Below are positions 1-6,455 of a stretch of 9,188 bases of DNA, piece by piece. Each line of letters begins with the position of its first letter. Position 1 is the stretch's first letter. The notes under the pieces were generated by a model. That model worked only from the letters and a program-made list of their open reading frames with translations, was not told the origin of the DNA and did no database searches. The stretch comes from Myxococcales bacterium (GTDB lineage: Bacteria; Myxococcota_C; UBA6777). The translations under genes were made by a program, and so were the position numbers. The stretch spans positions 1 to 9,188 of the forward strand of contig JALTMC010000807.1 of the NCBI GenBank assembly GCA_027005175.1. Reading direction: 5' to 3'.

Positions 1-2
1 GA

Positions 3-1811
3 TACGCTGGGGGTGGAAATGTATTCAAGGGATTCATCCATTCCTACAGCAAGACACCAGCCCTATCATCTCCATGGCAAAAGAAACGTATCTCCTCCTT
101 CCTGCACGACGACAAAGTATTTACCGTCATGACTTCGATCAGTTCAGCAAATACTGCTTTGGCAAGTATCAAATCAAGAAATAGTCAGCCATACAATCAA
201 GGAAAGTTGCTCTCTCATATCTATGAGTATTACCCCGCCGCCTTACTCAAAGGATATAACTGTAATCGCTATGTGAATTCCTGCTATCCGTATCATGGGA
301 GAAAAAAAGATAGCGATAAGCCGTACCAAAACTTGACTACAAAACTAGCACTTGTACTCGGCCCTACAGAGTTGAAAACATTCCGTGTTTATAACGATCA
401 CGGGAAGCTCACACAGAATCGCAGAGAACAACTCTCTACAGATATGCACATCATCGCTCTCCCTGTTCGTTCTCGTTTGGCTCCCTTCCTTCCATCTTCA
501 GCTTCATCTTTGACTGTGACGAACACACAAAACCCACCTCCCCAGCGCACTTCAGGAAAGCACTCAAACTCTATATATTATGCCAATGGTCGTATTGCCA
601 TGATGATACCAAAGACGGGAAGAGACCTTCGCAAAAGCTATCTCTTGTTTTTCTACGACCACCTAAATCGTCGAATAGGAAAGCTCTCTTTTCACAACCA
701 GGACACCGCAACGACCACAATATCGAGAACCATGTATTTCTATGATCAGAACAATAATCTGATAGAAGAAATGGAATACCTTGACCTTAATACACTCCGA
801 TACAAACATCGATTCTGGGCTTGGTTTAACGGCCAACCCATGTTTGGGGAGCGCTCTCTCTTTGATAACCAAGGTTTAACATACTTTCAACCCGTTGATT
901 TCTTCCTCGATCACCTGGGGCAACCTACTATGATGATGGATTCTGAAAAGCGTGCCATGTGGAGAGCCTATCGTGCTTCTCATGGCAAGGTTCAAGGAAT
1001 TCACCTCAACTCCTCAGCCAAACTGCTTTATAAAGAACTGCCCTTTTCATATCCTCTCGCAATAAAGAATCAGAATGGCTCTATCACCGCTCGAATTTTA
1101 AAAGCTGGTACTTATGCTATCCAACTTTATTTTACAAAGCTCGCTTTGGAGCCTGGCCAGGATAGCTTTACGGTCTCTCTTGTCCATCCTTCTGGCTCCT
1201 CCTCTTTGATGCATGTTGCGACAGGACATTATCCTATAGCCAAAGGAGTACAAGGCTTCTGGGGACCTGTGATGTCAATCAATGCACCTCTACCACCAAA
1301 AGCGACACGCTTTCTCAATTCCGAACTACGCTTCCAACTCAACTCTGTCAGTGAGAACTCCAAAATCGGTTTTAGAATAACAAAGTACCGACTGTGGCAA
1401 ATTTCAAGCGGTGATCATGGTTATGAGACTCAATCCTATAACCCACGATATGGGCAACCAACCTACGCGAATAGCCCCAGTACCCCCAATAGCCTCCTTG
1501 CTCCTGCCGCAACTTCCAGATGGTCAAGCCCCATGTTTGAATACAAGAAAGTTGCGATGATACGCGTCTGCTTTGCAAAATTTAAAGTAGAGCAAGGGTA
1601 TGACTATGTTCAAATTAAAAATGGTGCAGGCCAAGTCGTTGAGGTTCTTACCGGTACTCTCGGAACCATCTGCTCCTCATGGATTGAAGGTAACAAGGTG
1701 AAAGTCAACTTAATGACAGATAGCTCCGTTGCATATTATGGCTTCGATATTGTTCGCATTGAAGTAATGAAAGGCTCCAAAATCCAGACTCAATTCCCCG
1801 CATTACAGTAG
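3..1811 (+). CDS. Secreted-type protein with two CUB-like C-terminal domains (5' end outside window)
   Basis: Overall function is not recognised. The first in-window ATG is at 129, but the frame is open back to the window edge, and the 42 residues before that ATG (starting YAGGGNVFKGFIHSY) look like ordinary protein, so the real start is probably upstream. Counting from the ATG at 129, residues 150-270 hold short beta-strand motifs of the type Y-D-x-x-x-x-x-I (for example FFYDHLNRRIGKLSF, YFYDQNNNLIEE) that resemble degenerate RHS/YD strands. Residues about 325-423 (AIQLYFTKLALEPGQDSF, later IGFRITKY) and about 470-546 (IRVCFAKFKVEQGYDYVQI, later TDSSVAYYGFDIVRIEV) each show the CUB-like pattern: strand, F-x-x-x-x-E, D-Y/F-V, S/T-D-S, G-F-x-I. 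CUB-type domains normally lie outside the cytoplasm, so export is inferred; the signal peptide would be off-window. A linker rich in P, S, N and Y separates the two domains. The lipoprotein gene follows 26 bp downstream. Domain calls are by eye. Confidence 0.75.
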   Translation, partial: YAGGGNVFKGFIHSYSKTPALSSPWQKKRISSFLHDDKVFTVMTSISSANTALASIKSRNSQPYNQGKLLSHIYEYYPAALLKGYNCNRYVNSCYPYHGRKKDSDKPYQNLTTKLALVLGPTELKTFRVYNDHGKLTQNRREQLSTDMHIIALPVRSRLAPFLPSSASSLTVTNTQNPPPQRTSGKHSNSIYYANGRIAMMIPKTGRDLRKSYLLFFYDHLNRRIGKLSFHNQDTATTTISRTMYFYDQNNNLIEEMEYLDLNTLRYKHRFWAWFNGQPMFGERSLFDNQGLTYFQPVDFFLDHLGQPTMMMDSEKRAMWRAYRASHGKVQGIHLNSSAKLLYKELPFSYPLAIKNQNGSITARILKAGTYAIQLYFTKLALEPGQDSFTVSLVHPSGSSSLMHVATGHYPIAKGVQGFWGPVMSINAPLPPKATRFLNSELRFQLNSVSENSKIGFRITKYRLWQISSGDHGYETQSYNPRYGQPTYANSPSTPNSLLAPAATSRWSSPMFEYKKVAMIRVCFAKFKVEQGYDYVQIKNGAGQVVEVLTGTLGTICSSWIEGNKVKVNLMTDSSVAYYGFDIVRIEVMKGSKIQTQFPALQ

Positions 1812-1830
1812 AGAAGAGAAGAGAAGAGGG
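1811..1830 (+). repeat. 5-bp GAGAA tandem repeat running into a Shine-Dalgarno site
   Basis: Three exact GAGAA copies (1811-1825) are followed by GAGGG, starting at the last base of the upstream stop codon. The terminal GAGG (1826-1829) serves as a ribosome-binding site 8 bases before the lipoprotein ATG at 1838. The tract is all purine, so several registers could pair weakly with anti-Shine-Dalgarno. Copy-number change would alter the distance from the upstream stop rather than the spacing from Shine-Dalgarno to start. Confidence 0.7.
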
Positions 1831-1837
1831 AACTTCT

Positions 1838-2197
1838 ATGAAAAACTTGATGCTCTGCTTTTATGTAATTTTGCTTTTATTTGTCGCTTCGTGTACAGAC
1901 AAATCGAAATCTCTTTTGGGTATAGGAAAGCAAGGATTATCCGAACAAAAGCCTGCTTTATCTGACAAAGCAACAAAAAAACTGAAAGCTTGGAAGCGAA
2001 AACTTCAAAGAACAAAGCGTCACCAGCTACTCATCAAACAACGCGCCTGGCGGAAGAAAAAATGGCAAGGGCATCAAACACAACGAGAAACCTTGCGGTT
2101 ACGAATGCTAGAACAGGCACAGCACTACCAACAACAACTGACGAAAGTGCAACAGTCTCGCAAGAAGACCGTCCCAAAGAGGACTCCTACAGAATAA
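1838..2197 (+). CDS. Small, highly basic lipoprotein, function unknown
   Basis: This is a 119-aa protein with a textbook lipoprotein signal: positively charged start (MKN), hydrophobic core (residues 4-16) and lipobox V16-A17-S18-C19. Signal peptidase II cleavage would give a mature lipid-anchored protein of about 101 residues. Thr at +2 rather than Asp would favour the outer membrane under the E. coli rule, which may not apply here. The mature part is strongly basic and probably helical: residues 45-78 carry many Lys and Arg with three Trp, and residues 83-108 are rich in Q, L, E and R like a short coiled coil. A basic surface lipoprotein could bind nucleic acid, anionic polysaccharide or peptidoglycan, but nothing shows which. 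GAGG sits 8 bases before the ATG. It lies 26 bp after the CUB-domain gene on the same strand, so co-transcription is likely. Export of this protein is better supported than any role. Confidence 0.75.
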   Translation: MKNLMLCFYVILLLFVASCTDKSKSLLGIGKQGLSEQKPALSDKATKKLKAWKRKLQRTKRHQLLIKQRAWRKKKWQGHQTQRETLRLRMLEQAQHYQQQLTKVQQSRKKTVPKRTPTE

Positions 2198-2370
2198 AAG
2201 ATCGAGACCACAATCCATCGATAAGATCCACGCTTGACCTACATAACAAAGACAGTTACCTTCTCGGGGCGCGAAAGCCTGAAAGGTATTGGGAGAACGG
2301 ATCGAATCCTTGTAAAGGGGTATCGTATCTTGTGTTCCTGACTCGATAAAGCTCCGAAAGCAGACAGGCA

Positions 2371-2410
2371 AAAAGACAAAAAAAGACAAAAAAAGACAAA
2401 AAAAGACAAA
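2371..2410 (+). repeat. Four perfect tandem copies of the 10-mer AAAAGACAAA (phased A-tracts)
   Basis: The 10-base unit AAAAGACAAA is repeated without a mismatch at 2371, 2381, 2391 and 2401, giving 7-A tracts every 10 bp. A-tracts repeated at about one helical turn are known to bend DNA. The array lies in the 235-bp gap (2198-2432) after the lipoprotein gene and ends 6 bases before the AGGAGA Shine-Dalgarno site of the next gene. It would therefore lie in the leader of that transcript, or just upstream of a promoter if transcription starts very close to the gene. Elsewhere in this gap I see only a weak promoter candidate: TTGACC at 2234-2239 with a poor -10 (TACCTT) at 2257-2262. Confidence 0.9.
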
Positions 2411-2432
2411 AACTTCAGGAGATAGAGATCCC

Positions 2433-3101
2433 ATGGCCAAGAAAAAACGCTCACCCAAAAAGAAGCAGGCTTCTTCCAAAAGGAAGCAGGCTTCTTCCAA
2501 AAAGAAACAAGCCAGTTCTCAAAAGTCAAAGCCCCGTGGGGGGAAAGCACAGAAGACCTCCCCCGAACGTCAGTCGCTGGGAAAAGTCATCCAACGTCTT
2601 TTGGTTTTTATCCTCGTGACGACAGGTCTTTTTTATGTTGTCCTCAACTTCGCAGTTGGTGGCAACGCATTGTGGAAGGTCTTTGTCGTAGCAGCCATTC
2701 CTTATGCCTATCTCGCGATGCGACGGCAGTTTTTTGAGGCCCCTGGGTTCTTTGCTCTACTCCGACCGACCTTGTCCAACCTGCTGCTGGGACTTGGTGT
2801 TTTTGTTCTGGCCAATGGTCTCGGCTTCCTGCTGTTTCGCTTCGGTATCCAGGGAACCCCCTCCAACGAGACACTTGCTCGTATGTTACAGGGCACTCTT
2901 TTTGTGATCAGCCCAGTCCTTGCATTCTCCGTCAAGTTAAAGGCAACCTCTTGGGCATCGTTTGCCGCTCTGGACAGTTCCTTTCAGCTCTCTTTGACTC
3001 TCTCTTCGCTGCTCTATTACTACGGCTGTATCACGCTAGTCCACTTAGAGAAAGATCACGATCTCGCAGAACAAGCTCCTTTGCATATGCTTCAGGTCTG
3101 A
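2433..3101 (+). CDS. Membrane protein with lysine-rich repeat tail, function unknown
   Basis: I do not recognise the family. The 222-aa product has two parts. Residues 1-50 are a hydrophilic basic tail with three heptads, KKKQASS (9-15), KRKQASS (16-22) and KKKQASS (23-29), then QKSKPRGGK. Residues 51-204 contain about five hydrophobic segments suited to membrane spans: about 53-75, 79-96, 114-137, 150-168 and 183-204. The positive tail should stay in the cytoplasm, which would place the C-terminus outside if all five segments span. Its composition recalls histone-H1-like K/A/S tails and could contact nucleic acid or anionic lipid (inference). The start is well supported: AGGAGA at 2417-2422 lies 10 bases before the ATG. 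It converges with the RIO kinase gene, and the 14-bp tandem array fills the space between their stops. The tail is encoded by 21-bp DNA repeats, so its length may vary between strains. Confidence 0.8.
   Translation: MAKKKRSPKKKQASSKRKQASSKKKQASSQKSKPRGGKAQKTSPERQSLGKVIQRLLVFILVTTGLFYVVLNFAVGGNALWKVFVVAAIPYAYLAMRRQFFEAPGFFALLRPTLSNLLLGLGVFVLANGLGFLLFRFGIQGTPSNETLARMLQGTLFVISPVLAFSVKLKATSWASFAALDSSFQLSLTLSSLLYYYGCITLVHLEKDHDLAEQAPLHMLQV
2455..2517 (+). repeat. 21-bp in-frame coding repeat, three copies
   Basis: Copies lie at 2455-2475, 2476-2496 and 2497-2517. The first two differ at one base; the third is more diverged. Each encodes a heptad with the core K-[KR]-K-Q-A-S-S. Because the unit is a multiple of three, gain or loss of a copy would change tail length without breaking the frame. 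The first copy also contains an inverted repeat, AAGAAGC-AG-GCTTCTT. Confidence 0.85.
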
Positions 3102-3112
3102 AAACGATCCCT

Positions 3113-3182
3113 CCCTTTGAGTCAGTTCCTTTGGGTCAGTCCCTTTGGGTCAGTCCCTTTGGGTCAGTTCCTTTGGGTCAGT
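3113..3182. repeat. Five tandem copies of a 14-bp unit between convergent genes
   Basis: The unit YCCTTTGGGTCAGT repeats at 3113, 3127, 3141, 3155 and 3169. Apart from T/C at the first base, the copies are identical except for one A in the first. The array begins 11 bp after the stop of the membrane-protein gene, and its last copy contains the RIO kinase stop codon (TCA at 3178-3180 on this strand, TGA on the coding strand). The unit contains GGG-TCAGT-CCC at copy junctions, which could form only small hairpins. There is no T-run, so I do not call it an intrinsic terminator. Confidence 0.92.
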
Positions 3183-4032
3183 CCCGCTTTGTTAAGTACA
3201 ATCGCTCCAATCGCTCTTTTTCATCAGCCAAGACCGCATGAATCTCTTGGAGTACAAGGTCCACATCAGCACCGATATCGCTCTCTTTAAAGTGCCCAGT
3301 CAGCTCAACTTCAGGATGCAGTTCACCTTTTTCGTAAAGCGACCAGATCTCCATCGCGTATTTTGTGTCCAAGAGTTCGGGGGCAAACTGTGCATAATAG
3401 AGAGTCATGTTATTGACATCTCGGGCCAACATTCTCTGGGCATTGTTGTTGGCTGCCGCATCCACTGCTTGGGGAAGATCAATAATGACCGGACCCGATT
3501 TATCAAGCAGAACATTGTATTGTGATAAGTCACCATGGATCAGGCCCGCACAAAGCATACGAGTAATATACCGCATCACAGTGCTGTGATCTTCGAGTGC
3601 TTGCTTCGCAGAGACCGTGATATCGTTCAGGCGTGGCGCAACATTTCCATCTTCATCGAGAAGAAGCTCCATCAACAAGACGCCATCAAAGCAACCATAC
3701 GCCTTGGGCACCCGTACATCTGCAAGGGCCAGGCGACAAAGCGCATCCACTTCAGCAGTCTGCCAGATACTCTCTTGCTCTCGACGACCAAAGCGAGACC
3801 CTTTTGCCATCGCCCGAGAACGACGGGTGTTGCGAACTTTACGACCTTCTCGGTATTCCACCGCCTTTTTAAAACCGCGCTTGTTCGCCTCTTTGTATAC
3901 TTTGGCGCAACGGATCTCTGAACCACTGCGCACAACATAAACATCTGCTTCTTTACCACTCATTAAAGATCGGATGACTTCATCAACTAAGCCGTCATCG
4001 ACCAAGGGCTGAAGCCGCTTTGGAGTTTTCAT
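3178..4032 (-). CDS. RIO-family serine/threonine protein kinase (PA4780-like)
   Basis: This 284-aa cytoplasmic atypical kinase matches the full-length bacterial RIO type found in Pseudomonas and relatives. The nucleotide loop is S25-G-K-E-A-D-V-Y-V-V. The ATP-binding Lys is K44 in C-A-K-V-Y-K, and an R-K-rich stretch with RFGRREQ (80-86) follows. The hinge is L-L-M-E-L (119-123). The catalytic loop H166-G-D-L-S-Q-Y-N173 contains the expected catalytic D168 and metal-binding N173, and the RIO-type metal site is I-I-D185-L-P-Q. All residues needed for activity are present. Family members autophosphorylate or act as ATPases; in bacteria the substrate is unknown, and the archaeal and eukaryotic roles in ribosome maturation should not be assumed. 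AGGA lies about 7 bases before the ATG. The gene diverges from a PPP-type phosphatase, a possible functional partner. The stop codon lies within the 14-bp tandem repeat, so the final residue depends on the repeat boundary. Confidence 0.95.
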   Translation of the reverse strand: MKTPKRLQPLVDDGLVDEVIRSLMSGKEADVYVVRSGSEIRCAKVYKEANKRGFKKAVEYREGRKVRNTRRSRAMAKGSRFGRREQESIWQTAEVDALCRLALADVRVPKAYGCFDGVLLMELLLDEDGNVAPRLNDITVSAKQALEDHSTVMRYITRMLCAGLIHGDLSQYNVLLDKSGPVIIDLPQAVDAAANNNAQRMLARDVNNMTLYYAQFAPELLDTKYAMEIWSLYEKGELHPEVELTGHFKESDIGADVDLVLQEIHAVLADEKERLERLYLTKRD

Positions 4033-4050
4033 TTAAAATCCTAATACCCC

Positions 4051-4062
4051 CCATTCGAATGG
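4051..4062. promoter_or_regulatory. Perfect 12-bp palindrome CCATTCGAATGG upstream of the RIO kinase gene
   Basis: The 12 bases equal their own reverse complement exactly. The site ends 18 bp before the RIO kinase start codon, just downstream of a possible -10 (TATAAG, reverse strand, 4067-4072), which is where a repressor would block transcription. It could be a dimeric operator. No regulator for it is visible in the window. Confidence 0.35.
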
Positions 4063-4078
4063 CATCCTTATACCTCAC

Positions 4079-4108
4079 TTGGACCTTAGATGGAATAGTC
4101 ACTATAAC
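4079..4108 (+). promoter_or_regulatory. Candidate promoter for the phosphatase gene with overlapping reverse -10
   Basis: TTGGAC (4079-4084) and TATAAC (4103-4108) are separated by 18 bp and resemble sigma70 -35 and -10 elements, reading toward the phosphatase gene. On the other strand TATAGT (4101-4106) overlaps the same -10, and TATAAG (4067-4072) is a second candidate for the RIO kinase gene. The -35 matches are weak on both strands, so this is a prediction from consensus only. Confidence 0.3.
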
Positions 4109-4313
4109 ATACAACACACAACAAGGAAGAAATACGCGGTCCTCACGAACCAAAGAAAAACGACAAAAACAACGAAAAGCCCAACCCCTTTCCGAAGGAT
4201 TCTATCCCGAGACTACAGAAAAAAACAGACAGATGATAGTATGGAAGATGATTCAATGTGACGACAAACTCGTCAGCTCTCTTCACCCCCTCACTCCTCG
4301 GACGATAAAAAAC

Positions 4314-5180
4314 ATGGAACAGTGGCACTATTTTGTTGGAGACATTCACGGTTGTTACGATGAATACAAAGAAATAGAAGCCTGTATCCACAGACATGCA
4401 GAACGTCAAAAAGTACGACCATTGATTGTATCCGTCGGCGACATGATCGATCGAGGACCTGCATCAGCCAGTGTTGTAAGACACTTTCGCCGAGGCACAG
4501 AGGCAGGAACACATGCAGCCGTCATGGGTAACCACGAAGAGTTCTTATTGGTCTCACTTTGGGAGTTTGCCCCTTGGGGAGTCCGACTTGGGGGTTTACC
4601 ACATGGGATCCGCACACTCAAGCAGCGATTCGAAAGCAAGAAAGGTTCTGCCAGAGTTTTACTTTGGGAACAGTATCGAATGTTTTATCAGTACATGTGG
4701 ATCACCCAAGGTGGTTACGAGACTTTAGAAAGCTTTCAATGTAACCCACATCAGCCAAAGCAGTGGGATATCAATGCAGAAGACCTATCCTTTCTATTGC
4801 AACTCCCGATGTACTGGGAGAATAAAGACTATGTCGTAACACATGCTCTCCCCAAAGCCGAACACTTAACATACGTTCGACAGTTTACTCCACAGGGAGA
4901 AGAGGAAGCGGATGAAGATTGGAGCGCACGCTTGGAGGTATACAGAGATGCTTGCCGCCAACTTCTCTGGCGACGCCCGCCTCAAGAAGAGGCACCTGAT
5001 CCAGACAGACTTCATATCTCCGGTCACACATCCTACAATCGAGTCAAACGAACCAAACGAACCAAGACCCTACAACTCGACACAGGATGTATTTATAAAC
5101 AACGCCTTACCGCCTGGTGTGGAGAAGACAATACTTTCTTCCGAGCCCAATATCGCCACCCCCCAGAATCACACCCTTGA
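4314..5180 (+). CDS. PPP-family metallophosphatase (bacterial Ser/Thr phosphatase-like)
   Basis: This 288-aa cytoplasmic protein has the complete PPP metallophosphoesterase signature: G9-D-I-H12-G-C, G42-D-M-I-D-R-G48-P, G72-N-H74-E-E, the downstream metal His in V-T-H177-A-L, and G237-H238-T followed by L-D256-T-G. These bind a two-metal centre that hydrolyses phosphomonoesters. The nearest types are lambda phosphatase/PrpA-like protein phosphatases; ApaH-like dinucleotide hydrolases share the motifs and cannot be excluded. The start was chosen at 4314 because family members begin a few residues before the Y-F-V-G-D-I-H-G strand. The frame is open to an ATG at 4020, but that would overlap the divergent kinase gene, and the extra 98 residues are not family-like. 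In-frame ATGs at 4233 and 4248 remain possible, and no strong Shine-Dalgarno site settles the choice. A short V-K-R-T-K-R-T-K insert lies just after GHT. Its divergent pairing with the RIO kinase suggests opposing phosphorylation and dephosphorylation roles (inference). Confidence 0.9.
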   Translation: MEQWHYFVGDIHGCYDEYKEIEACIHRHAERQKVRPLIVSVGDMIDRGPASASVVRHFRRGTEAGTHAAVMGNHEEFLLVSLWEFAPWGVRLGGLPHGIRTLKQRFESKKGSARVLLWEQYRMFYQYMWITQGGYETLESFQCNPHQPKQWDINAEDLSFLLQLPMYWENKDYVVTHALPKAEHLTYVRQFTPQGEEEADEDWSARLEVYRDACRQLLWRRPPQEEAPDPDRLHISGHTSYNRVKRTKRTKTLQLDTGCIYKQRLTAWCGEDNTFFRAQYRHPPESHP

Positions 5181-5197
5181 CTTCTACCACAGACTGT

Positions 5198-5558
5198 ATG
5201 CAGAAAGTCAGAGAGAACTCTACTACAGCCTGTAGTAGGAAATCAGCCACTCTCCTCAAGATACTCCTGCTTCCTGCCTTATATCTCAACTACAGTTCAT
5301 CCCAAAAAACGTAACAACTGACATCCTTCCACGCCCCATCTGGCTTCGCCTGTAAAGCATAGGATCGACAACGCAACAAAATGTACGCGTCGGCAATACA
5401 ATATACGAAGAATGGGTGGACTCCTCCGTCAAAAAGATGCAAAAGTGGTTGGAGCAACGATCCCAGCAGACTCGCGAACAGAAAGAAGCTTCACACAACT
5501 TTTGATGGAACTCTTTTTCTTGAAAGGAAAGAAGTGGTATGTTGTTTCCAATCGATGA
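5198..5558 (+). pseudogene. Possible frame-broken gene remnant in the 5181-5603 gap
   Basis: No intact gene fits this 423-bp gap, but coding-like peptide appears in three successive frames. From 5198 one frame gives MQKVRENS followed by a hydrophobic stretch (residues 20-31, ATLLKILLLPAL) resembling a signal peptide, and stops at 5314. A second frame, open from 5239, reads NVTTDILPRPIWLRL up to a TAA at 5353, then continues SIGSTTQQNVRVGNTIYEEWV. The third frame, from an ATG at 5412, gives 48 residues with KVVGATIPADSRTER and ending LMELFFLKGKKWYVVSNR, stopping at 5558. Joined, these would resemble one exported protein of about 110-120 residues broken by two frame shifts and one stop. The last part could instead be a real 48-aa gene. 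The family is not recognised, and assembly error is an alternative. The DUF1963 gene begins 45 bp later. Confidence 0.35.
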
Positions 5559-5603
5559 ATTTCAGAAAAAGTAGTCCCAAAAGAATCGGCGGAAGGAACT
5601 CTG

Positions 5604-6368
5604 ATGAAAACGGTGTTAACAGAAGAAGAATACCTCAAGCAGTGGAGAGAGGCCGGACTGTCTCCGTCAGCCATCGATAAGATCGCACCTCTCGTACGTC
5701 GAAGAAACTATATTCAACTCACACCCGATCCAGACGGTACACAGTGGTCTCGCTGGGGAGGCAAGCCATGGTTACCTGCTTCCATCAGCCCACCCGCCGA
5801 TCGATTTCTTTGCCAGATTGCTATCCAAGAGATCCCAGAAGGGCCAGCCAAAGAGCGATGCCCTGGTGGAGGCTTTCTCTTCTTCTTTGTTCACCCAAAG
5901 GGACGGGACAAAGGCCAAGTCCTCTTTCTTCCAGAAGCCTCTGAGACAGCTCCAGCTTCCAGTGGAAAAAGTACACCCATTCAGCTTATCTCTCGCTCCG
6001 ACTTTCTCTTTCCCGAATACGAGTCCGACGAATTTGATGAGCTGGATCTACCCAACGAACCGGGCAACATCTACATGGATTGGGAAGAAGACTATTTGGA
6101 AGGAGCCTTCTCCCAGATCCAGGAAGGAAACTGTATGCTCGGCGGATGGACTGACGCATCCACTGTGGTAGGAAAACAGTTAAAGAATCGCTCTGACGCA
6201 AACTGGGATGTCTTACTCACCTTAGACCCCCACGAAAACGATGCTGTCACTCACTCTGCCCTTGGAGACATCCCTTTTCTGACCCAGCGCCTGTTCTACT
6301 TTATCCAGACGGAAGCACTCCAACAGGCAAACTTTGGCCAAATCCAAACTCGCTATGGTGCCTCTTGA
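5604..6368 (+). CDS. DUF1963 (YwqG-like) domain protein
   Basis: This 254-aa soluble protein shows the DUF1963/YwqG pattern. W51-G-G-K-P-W-L-P-A is followed by the strand F68-L-C-Q-I-A-I, then G-G-G-F-L-F-F-F-V (88-96) and Q-V-L-F-L-P (105-110). After an acidic segment (137-165, rich in D and E) come L-G-G-W (179-182), W-D-V-L-L-T-L-D (201-208) and the closing A-L-G-D-I ... L-F-Y-F-I ... L-Q-Q-A-N-F (219-244). In family members the corresponding Q-I-D and G-D-x-G blocks are conserved near the C-terminus. The biochemical role of the family is unestablished; in several bacteria these proteins are associated with immunity or effector loci, but nothing here shows that. The start has a good GGAAGGA ribosome-binding site ending 6 bases before the ATG. 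It has no signal peptide. It converges with the decarboxylase gene across an 87-bp gap in which I see only a weak hairpin (CGCT/AGCG near 6448-6461). Confidence 0.75.
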   Translation: MKTVLTEEEYLKQWREAGLSPSAIDKIAPLVRRRNYIQLTPDPDGTQWSRWGGKPWLPASISPPADRFLCQIAIQEIPEGPAKERCPGGGFLFFFVHPKGRDKGQVLFLPEASETAPASSGKSTPIQLISRSDFLFPEYESDEFDELDLPNEPGNIYMDWEEDYLEGAFSQIQEGNCMLGGWTDASTVVGKQLKNRSDANWDVLLTLDPHENDAVTHSALGDIPFLTQRLFYFIQTEALQQANFGQIQTRYGAS

Positions 6369-6455
6369 TCTCCTCCGAGCCACAAAGCGGGACAACGGGA
6401 ATGTTGGCATATCACTGAATCTGAGCCGCTTGCTTTGCTGCCCCACCGCTTCGCC

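Noticed and set aside
2245-2320. Possible riboswitch-like segment (GCGAAAGCCT motif).
   Set aside because: It loosely resembles part of a cyclic-di-GMP riboswitch, but the other conserved blocks and the paired helices are not visible.
1990-2349. A 119-codon open frame overlapping the lipoprotein gene in another frame.
   Set aside because: It has no ribosome-binding site, a composition rich in T, N, S and K as expected of a shadow, and no domain pattern, whereas the overlapped gene has a clear signal peptide and Shine-Dalgarno site.
3201-3212. A 12-base word shared with the 38-bp repeat (ATCGCTCCAATC, also at 8419-8430).
   Set aside because: A 12-mer match between two places is expected by chance in a window this size, and here it lies in the RIO kinase coding sequence (ERLER).
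2951-3241. An open frame with PLGQS-type repeats.
   Set aside because: The repeats simply translate the 14-bp DNA array, and the frame runs across the ends of two convergent real genes.
4020-4313. A 98-residue N-terminal extension of the phosphatase.
   Set aside because: It would overlap the divergent RIO kinase start, its composition is not family-like, and PPP proteins normally begin just before the GDxHG motif.
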